From NCBI RefSeq assembly GCF_002154695.1, contig NZ_MTAV01000082.1, forward strand, positions 1 to 64,000: a stretch of 64,000 bases of DNA. The letters run 5' to 3'. Below are positions 37,961-46,294 of the stretch, piece after piece. The position numbers and the translations under genes were made by a program. A model generated the notes under the pieces. It was not told the DNA's origin, made no database searches, and saw only the letters and a program-made list of their open reading frames with translations. The stretch is from Nostoc sp. T09 (GTDB taxonomy: Bacteria > Cyanobacteriota > Cyanobacteriia > Cyanobacteriales > Nostocaceae). Position 1 is the stretch's first letter. The number at the start of each line of letters is the position of its first letter.

Positions 37961-39193
37961 ATGACTGAGACACCAATTAATGCCAGGTTTCCTCAAGGTC
38001 GCACAGCTTTTTTACTGATCCACGGGATTGGTGAACAAAATCCTTATGAAACTGTAGACTATTTTGCTCAGAACTTGCTCAAATACTTTGAAGAGCAGAA
38101 ATTACCAACCGATTTAGAACACCATATTGCTAGGCGTAGATTATCAAATGGTAGTGGGTGGACGGAAAGCTTTGTCAGATTAACTCCGACAGACAATGAA
38201 CAACAAGGACTAATTGACGTTCACGAATATTACTGGGCACCAGATACAGAAAATAAAATCACTGTGCCTGAAATATTGCAATGGGCAGAGCAGACACTTG
38301 ATGGCACAATCGAGTTTTACAACCGCCCGGAGAACAAAGATTTATTAGATAAGCTTTTGGAGAACCAAAATCGCAAAGGCTTGTTTAAATTCCGCTTGCG
38401 ATCGCTCACCATATTTCTGCGTATATTTAACTTGATCTATCCTATATTGCGACTGGGACTTTTATTAGTTCTATTGTTTGCAGGTCCATTTCTCAAAGGA
38501 CGTTATCTCCAATCGGCGTGGAAACTGAGTAAAACGCTGATAACTCCACCTTTAATCAATTTTGTTGGTGATGTTGCTATATACACCAAAACCGATCCCA
38601 AATCACCTTACCAAAAAATTCGCCAACAGGTGATTTCAGAATGCTTAACATTACTCCAAGAAATTCTGCAAGATCAGCAAGCTAATTACGACCAAGTCAT
38701 CATAGCTGGACATTCCCTAGGTAGTTGTATTGCCTACGATACATTAAATCTTCTCTGTATTGAGTCCAGCCTTGCTCCAGACTTGGGTAAAAGTATGCGT
38801 ATCGATAAGCTCAAAGGACTAATTACTTTTGGTTCACCACTAGATAAAATCGCTTTTTTCTTCCGAAATGTGGCACAGGAACAGCAGTATATTCGACGAC
38901 GGATTATCGAACAGCTTAACTCCTTCCGTGTGAAGCCAGAATTGATTCGGAAAACTCCCTACTTATCCAAAAATCCTGTAGTTTGCCAACTTGAGCAAAT
39001 TTCTTGGGTGAATTATTTCCACTTGCAAGATCCAATTAGCGGTAATCTAGATTACTACGAAAACCTCAAAAATGAGGAAATGACATCTCAAACAAGTTGG
39101 GGAACTGGGGGACATCTAAGTTACTGGACTGATATGAAGTTCTATGAAAGCATTGCCAATCACTTCCTTTATGTTTCAAGGCAGCACAATTAG
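37961..39193 (+). CDS. Lipase-like alpha/beta-hydrolase with membrane segment, unknown function
   Basis: 410 residues. Two hydrolase hallmarks are visible: an oxyanion-type FLLIHGIGEQNP (~17-28) and a nucleophile elbow GHSLGSCIAYDTL (~250-262). A hydrophobic segment (ILRLGLLLVLLFAGPFL, ~160-177) lies between them and would anchor the protein in a membrane. Residues 60-150 are charged and helical. A late His could complete a triad but I cannot assign it. I do not recognise a characterised family. It is followed 110 bp later, on the same strand, by the TerB-like gene, suggesting a shared unit. Confidence 0.65.
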   Translation: MTETPINARFPQGRTAFLLIHGIGEQNPYETVDYFAQNLLKYFEEQKLPTDLEHHIARRRLSNGSGWTESFVRLTPTDNEQQGLIDVHEYYWAPDTENKITVPEILQWAEQTLDGTIEFYNRPENKDLLDKLLENQNRKGLFKFRLRSLTIFLRIFNLIYPILRLGLLLVLLFAGPFLKGRYLQSAWKLSKTLITPPLINFVGDVAIYTKTDPKSPYQKIRQQVISECLTLLQEILQDQQANYDQVIIAGHSLGSCIAYDTLNLLCIESSLAPDLGKSMRIDKLKGLITFGSPLDKIAFFFRNVAQEQQYIRRRIIEQLNSFRVKPELIRKTPYLSKNPVVCQLEQISWVNYFHLQDPISGNLDYYENLKNEEMTSQTSWGTGGHLSYWTDMKFYESIANHFLYVSRQHN

Positions 39194-39302
39194 ATGATGC
39201 TATAGCGAATCTGTTGTGGCACAGATTCGCTACATTGCTAAACTAACCATTGTCACTTTTAATCAGTTATTACTAGAAAGGTATTTTTCAGAGGTAGCAA
39301 TA

Positions 39303-40352
39303 ATGACTAAGTACGATAAAATTTTTGATTCAAAACAGACTACAAAAGAATCTTTTAGTCCAGAAGAAGCAGTAGCAGCGATCGCAGTTATCACCGCGAT
39401 CGCTGATTCTTCTATAGAAGAAATAGACGCAGAAGCTTTAGCCACTGTTCTCTGGGATTTTGAGGTGTTTGAGGAATACTCAGAAGAAGAAATCACAGAT
39501 ATAGTTCAAAGACTTTTAGAGATTGCAGCAGAAAACGGACTCGGCGCTTTGTTTAATACCGCCAGTGCAGCCCTTTCAGATGACATAGTGCTAGATGCTT
39601 TTGCGGCTGGTGCGATCGTACTTGTAGACGAAGAATTCGTTATTCCCAAAGAAAAACAACTTTATCTCAAAGAGTTACAACAAGCCCTAGATTTAGAAGA
39701 TGAGGAAGCAGAAGAAATTATCCAAGAGGTAATTGCTGCTTTTGAAGAAGCAGAAAATCTAGAATTTGCAGATGACGAAGTTGAAATCATGTTAGTGGAA
39801 GATTATGGCGATGAAGTATACGAATCGCCTTTAGGAAATTTTACAGTGCCAATTCCTGTTAACTCGGAGCAGGGGGGTAGAATTCAAAGCCAGGAAGGAG
39901 TAGTTGGCTTTTCTGATGACTTTGGCACTTTAATCAGGATTGATTATTATCCTATTCCTCCAGAACATGAAGAGGAAATAGAATCTTTGGGACAGGAAGA
40001 ATATCTGCAATCGATTTTAGTAGATAGATATGTACCTCAGGCAATTTTTGCCAACATACCAAATGCTCAAATCAAGTATGCTGAATATTTGGAAGACACA
40101 TTAGCAGGAGCTTACTATGTGTTAGTTGATATGCCACAAGGGTCAACAATTTCTAAGCAAGAAAATAACGGGTCTGCCACAAGATTAGATGCGTACCGAG
40201 GGTTACTTGTCTTTATTAAGGCTGATTTTTTATATATAGTTAGTAATCAGCGCAGCTTTTTAAACGGCGAAACTCCCGCTACGGTGGAAGAAGAAGCTAA
40301 AAAGATCAAAGAAAAGATTTTAGATTTTGTTGAAACTATACAGTTCAGTTAA
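39303..40352 (+). CDS. Acidic protein with N-terminal TerB-like domain, unknown function
   Basis: 349 residues from the ATG at 39303, chosen for the AGAGG in front; the frame is open further upstream to 39216. Residues ~15-150 are helical, with the TerB pattern of an early helix (EEAVAAIAVITAIADSSIE), acidic loops and a late helix, as in the tellurite-resistance TerB / co-chaperone family. Residues ~150-185 are very acidic. The C-terminal ~165 residues look like a separate beta-rich domain (GNFTVPIPVNSEQGGR; IRIDYYPIPPEHEEE; GAYYVLVDMPQGS). No signal peptide is visible. Ligands and partners are unknown; the adjacent lipase-like membrane protein is the only clue. Confidence 0.65.
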   Translation: MTKYDKIFDSKQTTKESFSPEEAVAAIAVITAIADSSIEEIDAEALATVLWDFEVFEEYSEEEITDIVQRLLEIAAENGLGALFNTASAALSDDIVLDAFAAGAIVLVDEEFVIPKEKQLYLKELQQALDLEDEEAEEIIQEVIAAFEEAENLEFADDEVEIMLVEDYGDEVYESPLGNFTVPIPVNSEQGGRIQSQEGVVGFSDDFGTLIRIDYYPIPPEHEEEIESLGQEEYLQSILVDRYVPQAIFANIPNAQIKYAEYLEDTLAGAYYVLVDMPQGSTISKQENNGSATRLDAYRGLLVFIKADFLYIVSNQRSFLNGETPATVEEEAKKIKEKILDFVETIQFS

Positions 40353-40468
40353 CTAAATCGCGGCAGTCCTTCTATAGCGCTTCTTGTTTGTGAGGCTACC
40401 GTGTACGCACAAGCCCTATCTGGGGCAACATATACAACGCCTGGTATCCAGGCTCAAACAGTCCATTT

Positions 40469-40551
40469 AGCCCACTTTCGCCCTACAGACCTTTGGGCAT
40501 CCTACGGCAGGCGTTCCCGTAGGGTTGGGTAGGTGGGCTTTGTTTTGTTTG
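40469..40551 (+). terminator. Long nested hairpin with T-rich tail
   Basis: The outer arms AGCCCAC (40469-40475) and GTGGGCT (40533-40539) enclose the inner arms CCCTAC (40481-40486) and GTAGGG (40519-40524). TTGTTTTGTTTG follows. The structure fits a terminator assembled from a dispersed repeat, about 117 bp after the TerB-like gene. Confidence 0.55.
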
Positions 40552-40751
40552 CATAGCTGAGGCACTATCCACTCCACAGCAAATCGCTGTTGAGAAAAAT
40601 CTTTAGACATAATCCGTAATCAGGGAAAATGCTTTTGTAGTTGCCTATACCGTGACTAAAGATATAGGACAAAAGTTAGATGTTTCTGGATAAATGTCAA
40701 CAGTTTTTTAAATTCAAAATAAAAAATAATTTTTTATTCTGGTCTCTTGTA

Positions 40752-40767
40752 TCACCCGATCGGGTGA
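40752..40767. promoter_or_regulatory. Perfect 16-bp palindrome, possible operator
   Basis: TCACCCGA/TCGGGTGA is a perfect palindrome with no loop. A half-site-like GGGTGA recurs 12 bp downstream (40775-40780). It lies ~200 bp before the GTG start of the next gene. Loop-free palindromes of this size are typical of dimeric repressor sites rather than of terminators. No regulator can be named from sequence. Confidence 0.4.
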
Positions 40768-40968
40768 CTCTGTAGGGTGAAGCAGCAGATGGCTTGAGGG
40801 CGGTAATCTAAGTTTGCGATCGCAAAGTACATAAAAATTTCGGTTTGCGGAATTTTATTTCCCGGACAATATAAATCAAACCTTTGAGGGAGCCTTGCGT
40901 TACAAATACTTAGTTAACTTTAAGTAAGGTGCTAAGAGAGTAGTTAGTTTTTTAACAGGAGAAATCAG

Positions 40969-41775
40969 GTGGGTAATAACATTTATGAGTTCTGTTCCTC
41001 TCGTCGGGTGACAATTCCCACTGTTGCTTTAATAATTACCCTTGGTGTTTTGGGTGAACAGACTAAACCTGTACTGAGTAATCAAATCAAAATAGATTCT
41101 CAAAATAGTTCTGCTCATGTTTTATCAAAGCTAAGAGAAGTTAGAGCGCAAAGAAATCAAGGTTTGACGGCTTCCGAAACTCAAAACAATAGTGAGAATT
41201 GGCAATACAGACAAGTTACTAAGTCGGCTACCGTTCCTAAAATTGAACTGTCATCTACTGAAACTTTTCTCCAACCGTCTTCTAAAAGTTCAGCAAAGGG
41301 CTTAAAAACAGCACCCGCAACTACAGTAATGGTGAGCAGATCTCAAAAATCTGCCCTAGAAGCGGGAAATGTGCCGATTAGTAATCTCCCCCAAAAAGAT
41401 GGAGTTTATCTGTACGGTCAATCGCCAACACCAAACCAGATTGGTCAAGGGTATATCGTATTTGAGAAGCGCCAAGCTCAGGTGAAGGGTGCAATGTATA
41501 TGCCCAATTCTGAGTTTAGTTGTTTTCAGGGCACAGTTGACCGCTCAGGAGAATTGGCGATGACGGTTAATGCTTCGCCAGATGAAAGTAGCTCAAATCA
41601 GGTTGCTACAACTAATAGCATACCTAGCATTAATGATGATGAGTTAAGTAGCTATGCTTACTCAGTCGCACTGCAAGATTACCATCAGCTAAAGTCTGTT
41701 AGTACTAATGACCAACGCATTTTGCAGATGTGTAATCAACCTACTGCCAGCGAATACCGCAAACTAGTTAAATAA
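40969..41775 (+). CDS. Secreted or membrane-anchored protein of unknown function
   Basis: 268 residues from a GTG at 40969, supported by AGGAGA eight bases in front. An N-terminal signal or anchor is visible (TIPTVALIITLGVLGEQ, ~15-31). Residues 45-130 are Ser/Thr/Gln-rich and probably disordered. The C-terminal half has a folded look: LPQKDGVYLYGQSPTPNQIG, GYIVFEKRQAQVKGAMYMPN, and two cysteines (SCFQGT near 185 and MCNQPT near 257). This resembles small secreted cyanobacterial proteins of no assigned role. A strong inverted repeat follows the stop. Confidence 0.7.
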   Translation: MGNNIYEFCSSRRVTIPTVALIITLGVLGEQTKPVLSNQIKIDSQNSSAHVLSKLREVRAQRNQGLTASETQNNSENWQYRQVTKSATVPKIELSSTETFLQPSSKSSAKGLKTAPATTVMVSRSQKSALEAGNVPISNLPQKDGVYLYGQSPTPNQIGQGYIVFEKRQAQVKGAMYMPNSEFSCFQGTVDRSGELAMTVNASPDESSSNQVATTNSIPSINDDELSSYAYSVALQDYHQLKSVSTNDQRILQMCNQPTASEYRKLVK

Positions 41776-41795
41776 TGAGTGATGAAGTAAAAATT

Positions 41796-41834
41796 ATAAA
41801 TTAGGAATTATGAAAAACCTAATTCCTAATTTAT
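41796..41834. terminator. Near-perfect long inverted repeat after secreted-protein gene
   Basis: Perfect 15-bp arms ATAAATTAGGAATTA (41796-41810) and TAATTCCTAATTTAT (41820-41834) flank a 9-nt loop. Pairing continues outward for four more bases after one mismatch. It begins 20 bp after the stop codon. It is AT-rich and common-looking, so it may be both a dispersed repeat and a bidirectional terminator. Confidence 0.6.
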
Positions 41835-41879
41835 GATTTAAAAGTTTGCGGTACTGCTGATTATTTCAAATCTTCCAAA

Positions 41880-41985
41880 TTAAGCTGCATCGTCGTTTGT
41901 CACTAATCCACCAAAGATATTGGTGCCGATCCTGGGGTCATTAAGAGTATTGCGATCGCTAATAGTTGTTTGCTGCAAAGTCTAT
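41880..41985 (-). other. Short open stretch, possible C-terminal gene fragment
   Basis: On the minus strand a frame reads TLQQTTISDRNTLNDPRIGT and continues NIFGGLVTNDDAA to a stop at 41880. It has no start codon of its own, and the residues look protein-like rather than random. It may be the tail of a lost gene. I cannot name a family. Confidence 0.25.
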
Positions 41986-42038
41986 ACCGTAGAAGTGCCT
42001 TCGCTACAATAAGGCTACGTCTAGTCCAAACAAGACCT

Positions 42039-42641
42039 ATGACCTACACCCCGCCTAAAGTATTTACTTTTGAGGAATTTATTGCCCAATATGGTGACAA
42101 TACACGCTACGAATTAATTGATGGAGAGCTAAGAGACATGGAACCTACTGGTCCCCACGAAGCTGTTGCAGGTAGCATAGCTGGTAGAATCTATGTCGAA
42201 ATTTTTAGTTCTAATTTCAACTGGCTAGTTCCAAAAACTTGTCTGATCAAACCGCCTGCGGCTGAAGCAACAGCGTTGCGTCCTGATGTAATTATTTTAG
42301 ATAAAGTAGAACTTAGTAAAGAACCACTCTGGCAAAAAGAACCTATTATTTGTAACGGTAGTACTATCAAACTTGTTGCTGAACTTGTCAGCACTAATTG
42401 GCAGGATGATTATGCCAGAAAAGTTGAAGAATATGCTTTTCTTAACATCCCAGAGTATTGGATTGTGGACTTTCGTGGCTTGGGTGGTTGGCAATTTATT
42501 GGTAATCCAAAACAACCCACCTTCACCATCTGTCAGTTAGTTAACGGTGTATACCAGCAGCAACAATATCGTTTAGGAGATACTATTTCTTCTTATCTAT
42601 TTCCCAATTTACGATTTAAACTTGATGACATTATGCATTAA
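42039..42641 (+). CDS. Uma2 family (DUF820) PD-(D/E)XK endonuclease-like protein
   Basis: 200 residues from the ATG at 42039; the frame opens further upstream but those residues are repeat-derived. Family motifs in order: FTFEEFIAQYGDNTRYELID, GELRDMEPTGPHEAV, ALRPDVIIL (metal Asp), KLVAELVST (Glu of the active site) and KVEEYAFLNIPEYWIVD. This is a compact restriction-endonuclease fold that is massively expanded in cyanobacteria, often near mobile or repetitive DNA. Its biological role is not established. The flanking intergenic regions are repeat-rich. Confidence 0.92.
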   Translation: MTYTPPKVFTFEEFIAQYGDNTRYELIDGELRDMEPTGPHEAVAGSIAGRIYVEIFSSNFNWLVPKTCLIKPPAAEATALRPDVIILDKVELSKEPLWQKEPIICNGSTIKLVAELVSTNWQDDYARKVEEYAFLNIPEYWIVDFRGLGGWQFIGNPKQPTFTICQLVNGVYQQQQYRLGDTISSYLFPNLRFKLDDIMH

Positions 42642-42769
42642 TTGACAATGCAGCAGCGCACTGATGAAAATGTCAGCCTCACTGTAAGCAGTGCAACACA
42701 CGAGCGTAATTAAAAATAGATTAGGCAGGGTTACTATTTGTTTTTTGAAAAACACCATAACCTACATAT

Positions 42770-42786
42770 GGTGGGCATTGCCCACC
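42770..42786. repeat. Short hairpin repeat between convergent genes
   Basis: GGTGGGCATTGCCCACC forms a tight stem and continues into CTACAATAG. It is a frequent cyanobacterial intergenic hairpin and lies between the 3' ends of the Uma2 and cobO genes, where it could end transcription in both directions. Confidence 0.6.
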
Positions 42787-42810
42787 CTACAATAGTTAAT
42801 GACAAATTTT

Positions 42811-43488
42811 TTAATACTCAATTCCTGGTTGAGCTTTCACGCCTTGATCGCGGAAGGGATGCTTAACTAGGGTCATTTCTGTGACTAAATCAGCTCGCTC
42901 GATTAACGCGGCTGGTGCGCCTCTACCTGTAAGAATAACGTGAGTATCAGCAGGTTTTTCGGCTAAACCTGCTAACACTTGGTCAACTTGTAAGTAACCC
43001 ATTTTCAGAGCAATATTAATTTCATCTAATAAAACTAATCTGAAGTCTGGCTTACGGATATATTCTAATGATTTTTCCCAGGCGGCTTGAGCTTTATCTA
43101 AATCGCGATCGCGGTCTTGAGTTTCCCATGTAAAGCCTTCGCCCATCGCATGAAATTCTAACTGGTCTTGCCAATTACTGAACACCCTTTTTTCTGAAGG
43201 TTCCCAGGCTCCTTTGATAAATTGGACGATCGCCACTTTATATCCGTGACCAAGTGATCGCATCACCATCCCCAAGGCCGCTGTTGTTTTACCTTTACCA
43301 TTACCAGTATTTACAATAATTAATCCTTTTTCAGGTACAGCTTGCGCTATGCGCTTTTCCTGTACTTCTTTACGTCGCTGCATCTTTTGGCGATACTGTT
43401 CATTGCTTAAAGATGAGGACATTACTTCGTCAATTACACGTGCAATCTCTTGGTCTGAATCTAATTGTTGTGGGGTATCGTTTTTCAT
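42811..43488 (-). CDS. cobO: Cob(I)yrinic acid a,c-diamide adenosyltransferase
   Basis: 225 residues of the CobO/BtuR/CobA family, which transfers the adenosyl group of ATP to the corrin cobalt in adenosylcobalamin synthesis. The P-loop is VNTGNGKGKTTAALG (~58-72). Further family motifs are VAIVQFIKGAWEPSE, FHAMGEGFTWETQD, LVLLDEINIALKMGYL and HVILTGRGAP. The N-terminal ~50 residues are helical and basic, as in longer members. It appears monocistronic, divergent from the DUF6508-macro gene. Confidence 0.96.
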   Translation of the reverse strand: MKNDTPQQLDSDQEIARVIDEVMSSSLSNEQYRQKMQRRKEVQEKRIAQAVPEKGLIIVNTGNGKGKTTAALGMVMRSLGHGYKVAIVQFIKGAWEPSEKRVFSNWQDQLEFHAMGEGFTWETQDRDRDLDKAQAAWEKSLEYIRKPDFRLVLLDEINIALKMGYLQVDQVLAGLAEKPADTHVILTGRGAPAALIERADLVTEMTLVKHPFRDQGVKAQPGIEY

Positions 43489-43657
43489 TAATTTTATTTG
43501 ACAATACTGGCAATAACTTTAACAACGGATAGCTAGAAAGAACTAGGAAAGATTAAATTCTATTTCATCCTTCCTGATTTACGCAATCCATGATATCAAC
43601 TTAAAATAAAGTAAAATTTTGTTCTTTATCCAATTTTACTTAACTTGTATTTTCTAG

Positions 43658-44605
43658 ATGTCCACTACAATTACACTGAAAAATATTGAAATCATCTTAG
43701 CTTTTTTAACCTTATTTTCGGATAAAGAAGCAAAGTTATATGACATACAAACTGAACCTTTGACTTTAAATCCTTATTGTTATTCTAAAGAATTTGATAG
43801 CTTCATTACATCTGTTTACCAAGAAAATTTTGTCATTGACTTTGATTGGACTGCTTGGGAGAATGAAGCTCATCGTTTTGTCACAGATCCAGAATTATTA
43901 ACTTTAGCAGACATTTCTACATTGCAGAAATTGTTCACAACACACGTTCGTAAAGAGCGCTTTTGTAGTGGTCATTTAGCTGGGATGATTGAAAATGGAC
44001 ACTTTCTGGCAATATTCAACAGACTGCAAGCAATTCATGCAGCTTTGATGTTACAAAACGCTCACAACAATGGCAGACCAAAGATGATCAAGCAAACATC
44101 AGTTTTTCAAGGTGATATTACTCAGCTACAAGTAGATGCGATTGTCAATGCTGCTAAAAATTCTCTACTTGGTGGTGGCGGTGTTGATGGTGCAATTCAT
44201 CGTGCAGCTGGGCCTGAATTGTTGGCAGAATGTCGCCAGTTACATGGATGTGCCACTGGAGAAGCTAAAATCACCAAAGGTTACAAACTGCCAGCAAAAT
44301 GGGTAATTCACACAGTCGGTCCCATTTGGTACGGTGGCAATCAAGGTGAAGACGAGATGTTAGCTCGATGTTATCGCAACAGTTTGACCTTGGCTGAACA
44401 ATATCAAATTAAAAGTATTGCTTTCCCAGCGATTAGCACAGGTGTTTATGGGTTTCCATTAGAACGCGCTAGCAGAATTGCGATCGCAGAAGTTAACAAG
44501 TTTTTACATAGCCATAAGTCTTTAGAACAAGTAATTTTTGTGTGTTTTGGGCAAAGTGCCTACGATTGCTATCTCAAGGTTGTACAAGAATTAGCAGAAA
44601 GCTAG
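43658..44605 (+). CDS. DUF6508 - macro domain fusion, ADP-ribose-related hydrolase
   Basis: 315 residues with two parts. Residues ~5-130 ([58 protein letters not shown]) match my memory of DUF6508, a small domain of unknown function usually found alone. Residues ~145-315 are a MacroD-type macro domain: [57 protein letters not shown] and [14 protein letters not shown]. The catalytic Asn/Asp and glycine loops are intact, so O-acetyl-ADP-ribose or ADP-ribosyl-ester hydrolysis is likely. The fused DUF6508 suggests a substrate-recognition role. speY follows 42 bp downstream on the same strand. Confidence 0.85.
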   Translation: MSTTITLKNIEIILAFLTLFSDKEAKLYDIQTEPLTLNPYCYSKEFDSFITSVYQENFVIDFDWTAWENEAHRFVTDPELLTLADISTLQKLFTTHVRKERFCSGHLAGMIENGHFLAIFNRLQAIHAALMLQNAHNNGRPKMIKQTSVFQGDITQLQVDAIVNAAKNSLLGGGGVDGAIHRAAGPELLAECRQLHGCATGEAKITKGYKLPAKWVIHTVGPIWYGGNQGEDEMLARCYRNSLTLAEQYQIKSIAFPAISTGVYGFPLERASRIAIAEVNKFLHSHKSLEQVIFVCFGQSAYDCYLKVVQELAES

Positions 44606-44647
44606 ATAACATTAGATTCGGCGCGTTTACTTTTCGGGATTCTCAAA

Positions 44648-45823
44648 ATGTCAAAACAGCTGGGTCAAAAAATTGCACCCACACCGATGTCAGCAGATAT
44701 TGGAGTGGTTGATTTGATTGATAATTACTTCACCGCTTACAACTCAGCGCGGTTACGGGAAATTTGCCAACTGCTGAGTCGCGATGTGCTAACGGACGGT
44801 GTAACGGTGGGTGTTAGCCTTTCCGGTGCGATGACACCAGCCGGATTCGGGGTTTCCGTCCTTGCACCTTTGATTCGCAACGGCTTTATTGACTGGATGA
44901 TTAGCACCGGTGCAAATCTTTACCACGATATGCACTACGGTTTGGGTTTTGAACTCTTCGCGGGTAATCCGTTTTTGGATGATGTCAAGCTACGCCAAGA
45001 AGGAACTATCCGAATTTATGACATTATTTTCGGCTACGATGTACTGCTGGAAACTGATGCTTTTATCCGTAAGATACTACAAGCTGAAGCTTTTCAAAAA
45101 CGGATGGGAACTGCTGAATTTCATCATTTGCTAGGAAAGTATGTTTGGGAAATCGAAAAGCAATTGGGTGTGAAAAATTCCTGCTTGTTGGCAACAGCTT
45201 ATGAGTATGGTGTACCCATTTATACGTCTTCGCCTGGGGATAGTTCCATTGGGATGAACGTCGCAGCCTTGGCGTTGGAAGGTTCGCAGCTAATTTTAGA
45301 TCCATCAATTGACGTGAACGAAACAGCTGCGATCGCCTACAATGCACGGGAAGGAGAAGGTAAAAGTGCAGCTGTGATTATTGGCGGCGGTAGTCCTAAA
45401 AACTTTTTGCTACAAACCCAACCGCAAATTCACGAAGTACTAGGGCTAGAAGAACGCGGACACGATTACTTTGTTCAGTTTACCGATGCGCGTCCAGATA
45501 CAGGTGGTTTGTCTGGGGCAACTCCTTCAGAAGCTGTTAGTTGGGGTAAGATTGACCCAGAAGAATTGCCCAGCACGATTGTTTGTTATACCGATAGTAC
45601 GCTTGCTTTACCACTAGTAACAGCATACGTCCTTAAGCAATGCCAGCCTCGTCCTTTGAAGCGGCTGTACGACAGACGAGAAGCAATTCTCGAGACATTG
45701 CGCAAAGACTATCTAGCAGCTAAAGCACAACCATCAGATCAAATACCTGCGGCTGTTGCAGACAGTGCATCCCAGCAAGCAGCTACTTATCCCTGTGGTA
45801 GATTAATTCCTAATACTCCTTAG
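44648..45823 (+). CDS. speY: Deoxyhypusine synthase homologue, probable homospermidine synthase
   Basis: 391 residues of the deoxyhypusine synthase family: [71 protein letters not shown] and [17 protein letters not shown]. The lysine of SWGKI matches the catalytic lysine. Bacteria have no eIF5A to modify; to my knowledge the Anabaena homologue, SpeY, is required to make homospermidine, the main polyamine of heterocystous cyanobacteria. That role fits here. The C-terminal ~35 residues are low-complexity. It lies 42 bp after the DUF6508-macro gene, so cotranscription is possible. Confidence 0.88.
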   Translation: MSKQLGQKIAPTPMSADIGVVDLIDNYFTAYNSARLREICQLLSRDVLTDGVTVGVSLSGAMTPAGFGVSVLAPLIRNGFIDWMISTGANLYHDMHYGLGFELFAGNPFLDDVKLRQEGTIRIYDIIFGYDVLLETDAFIRKILQAEAFQKRMGTAEFHHLLGKYVWEIEKQLGVKNSCLLATAYEYGVPIYTSSPGDSSIGMNVAALALEGSQLILDPSIDVNETAAIAYNAREGEGKSAAVIIGGGSPKNFLLQTQPQIHEVLGLEERGHDYFVQFTDARPDTGGLSGATPSEAVSWGKIDPEELPSTIVCYTDSTLALPLVTAYVLKQCQPRPLKRLYDRREAILETLRKDYLAAKAQPSDQIPAAVADSASQQAATYPCGRLIPNTP

Positions 45824-45836
45824 CTGTTTTCAGTCG

Positions 45837-45894
45837 TAGGGTGTGTTCTGCCGTTCGCTTTTAGCGTTCCTGGAGGGTAGGTTAACGCACCCTA
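45837..45894. repeat. Dispersed hairpin repeat downstream of speY
   Basis: TAGGGTGTGTT (45837-45847) pairs imperfectly with AACGCACCCTA (45884-45894) around an internal CCGTTCGCTTTTAGCG hairpin. A related motif recurs at ~45960-45995 (GGTGCGTTA and ATAACGCAGCCTA). These are typical cyanobacterial intergenic repeats, and the first may terminate speY. Confidence 0.55.
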
Positions 45895-46084
45895 TTGTGT
45901 AATTATCCTGCATTGTTAATGCATCAGCTTGCAAAAATTAATCTGATTACTTTAATCGGTGGTGCGTTAGCCAGAAGCATAACGCAGCCTACTGGCGTGA
46001 CAAGACTAAAATGTTGCAATAAAAAATGTTCGTAGTTGCGCTTTAGCGCCCTATCAATTAGAAATCTAATGCACAACTTTAGCC

Positions 46085-46294
46085 TTGCCATGCCACTACT
46101 ATGAACAATTAGGACTGCTTACAGAAGCAGAGAAAAACTACCCAAAGGCGAGGGCGAAATTGCACAAAGCGTTAGAAGATGAATATTGGGCAAGCGGTGG
46201 TGCGGAATATTTTAAAGTGATTAGCGAAGTAATCACAAGGCGATCGCTGTTTCCAAACCAGCAGGAATTCAAATTATTTGCGCCCAATCAATAG
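46085..46294 (+). pseudogene. TPR-like gene fragment
   Basis: A 69-codon frame opening with TTG, without a ribosome binding site. Its first part, YYEQLGLLTEAEKNYPKARA followed by KLHKALED, resembles one and a half tetratricopeptide units of the large cyanobacterial TPR proteins. The rest loses the pattern. Repeats lie directly upstream. Its end overlaps the convergent cyclase gene by 21 bp. I read it as a remnant; an alternative is a small unrelated protein. Confidence 0.4.

Larger units (their letters stand above)
40353..40968. other. 616-bp repeat-rich intergenic region
   Basis: This region holds the long hairpin at 40469-40551, a perfect GCCTGG-TAT-CCAGGC inverted repeat at 40439-40453, a GC-rich dispersed repeat (CCTACGGCAGGCGTTCCCGT, 40501-40520) and the 16-bp palindrome at 40752-40767. 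No coding frame stands out. The promoter of the secreted-protein gene should lie in the last ~200 bp. Confidence 0.6.
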
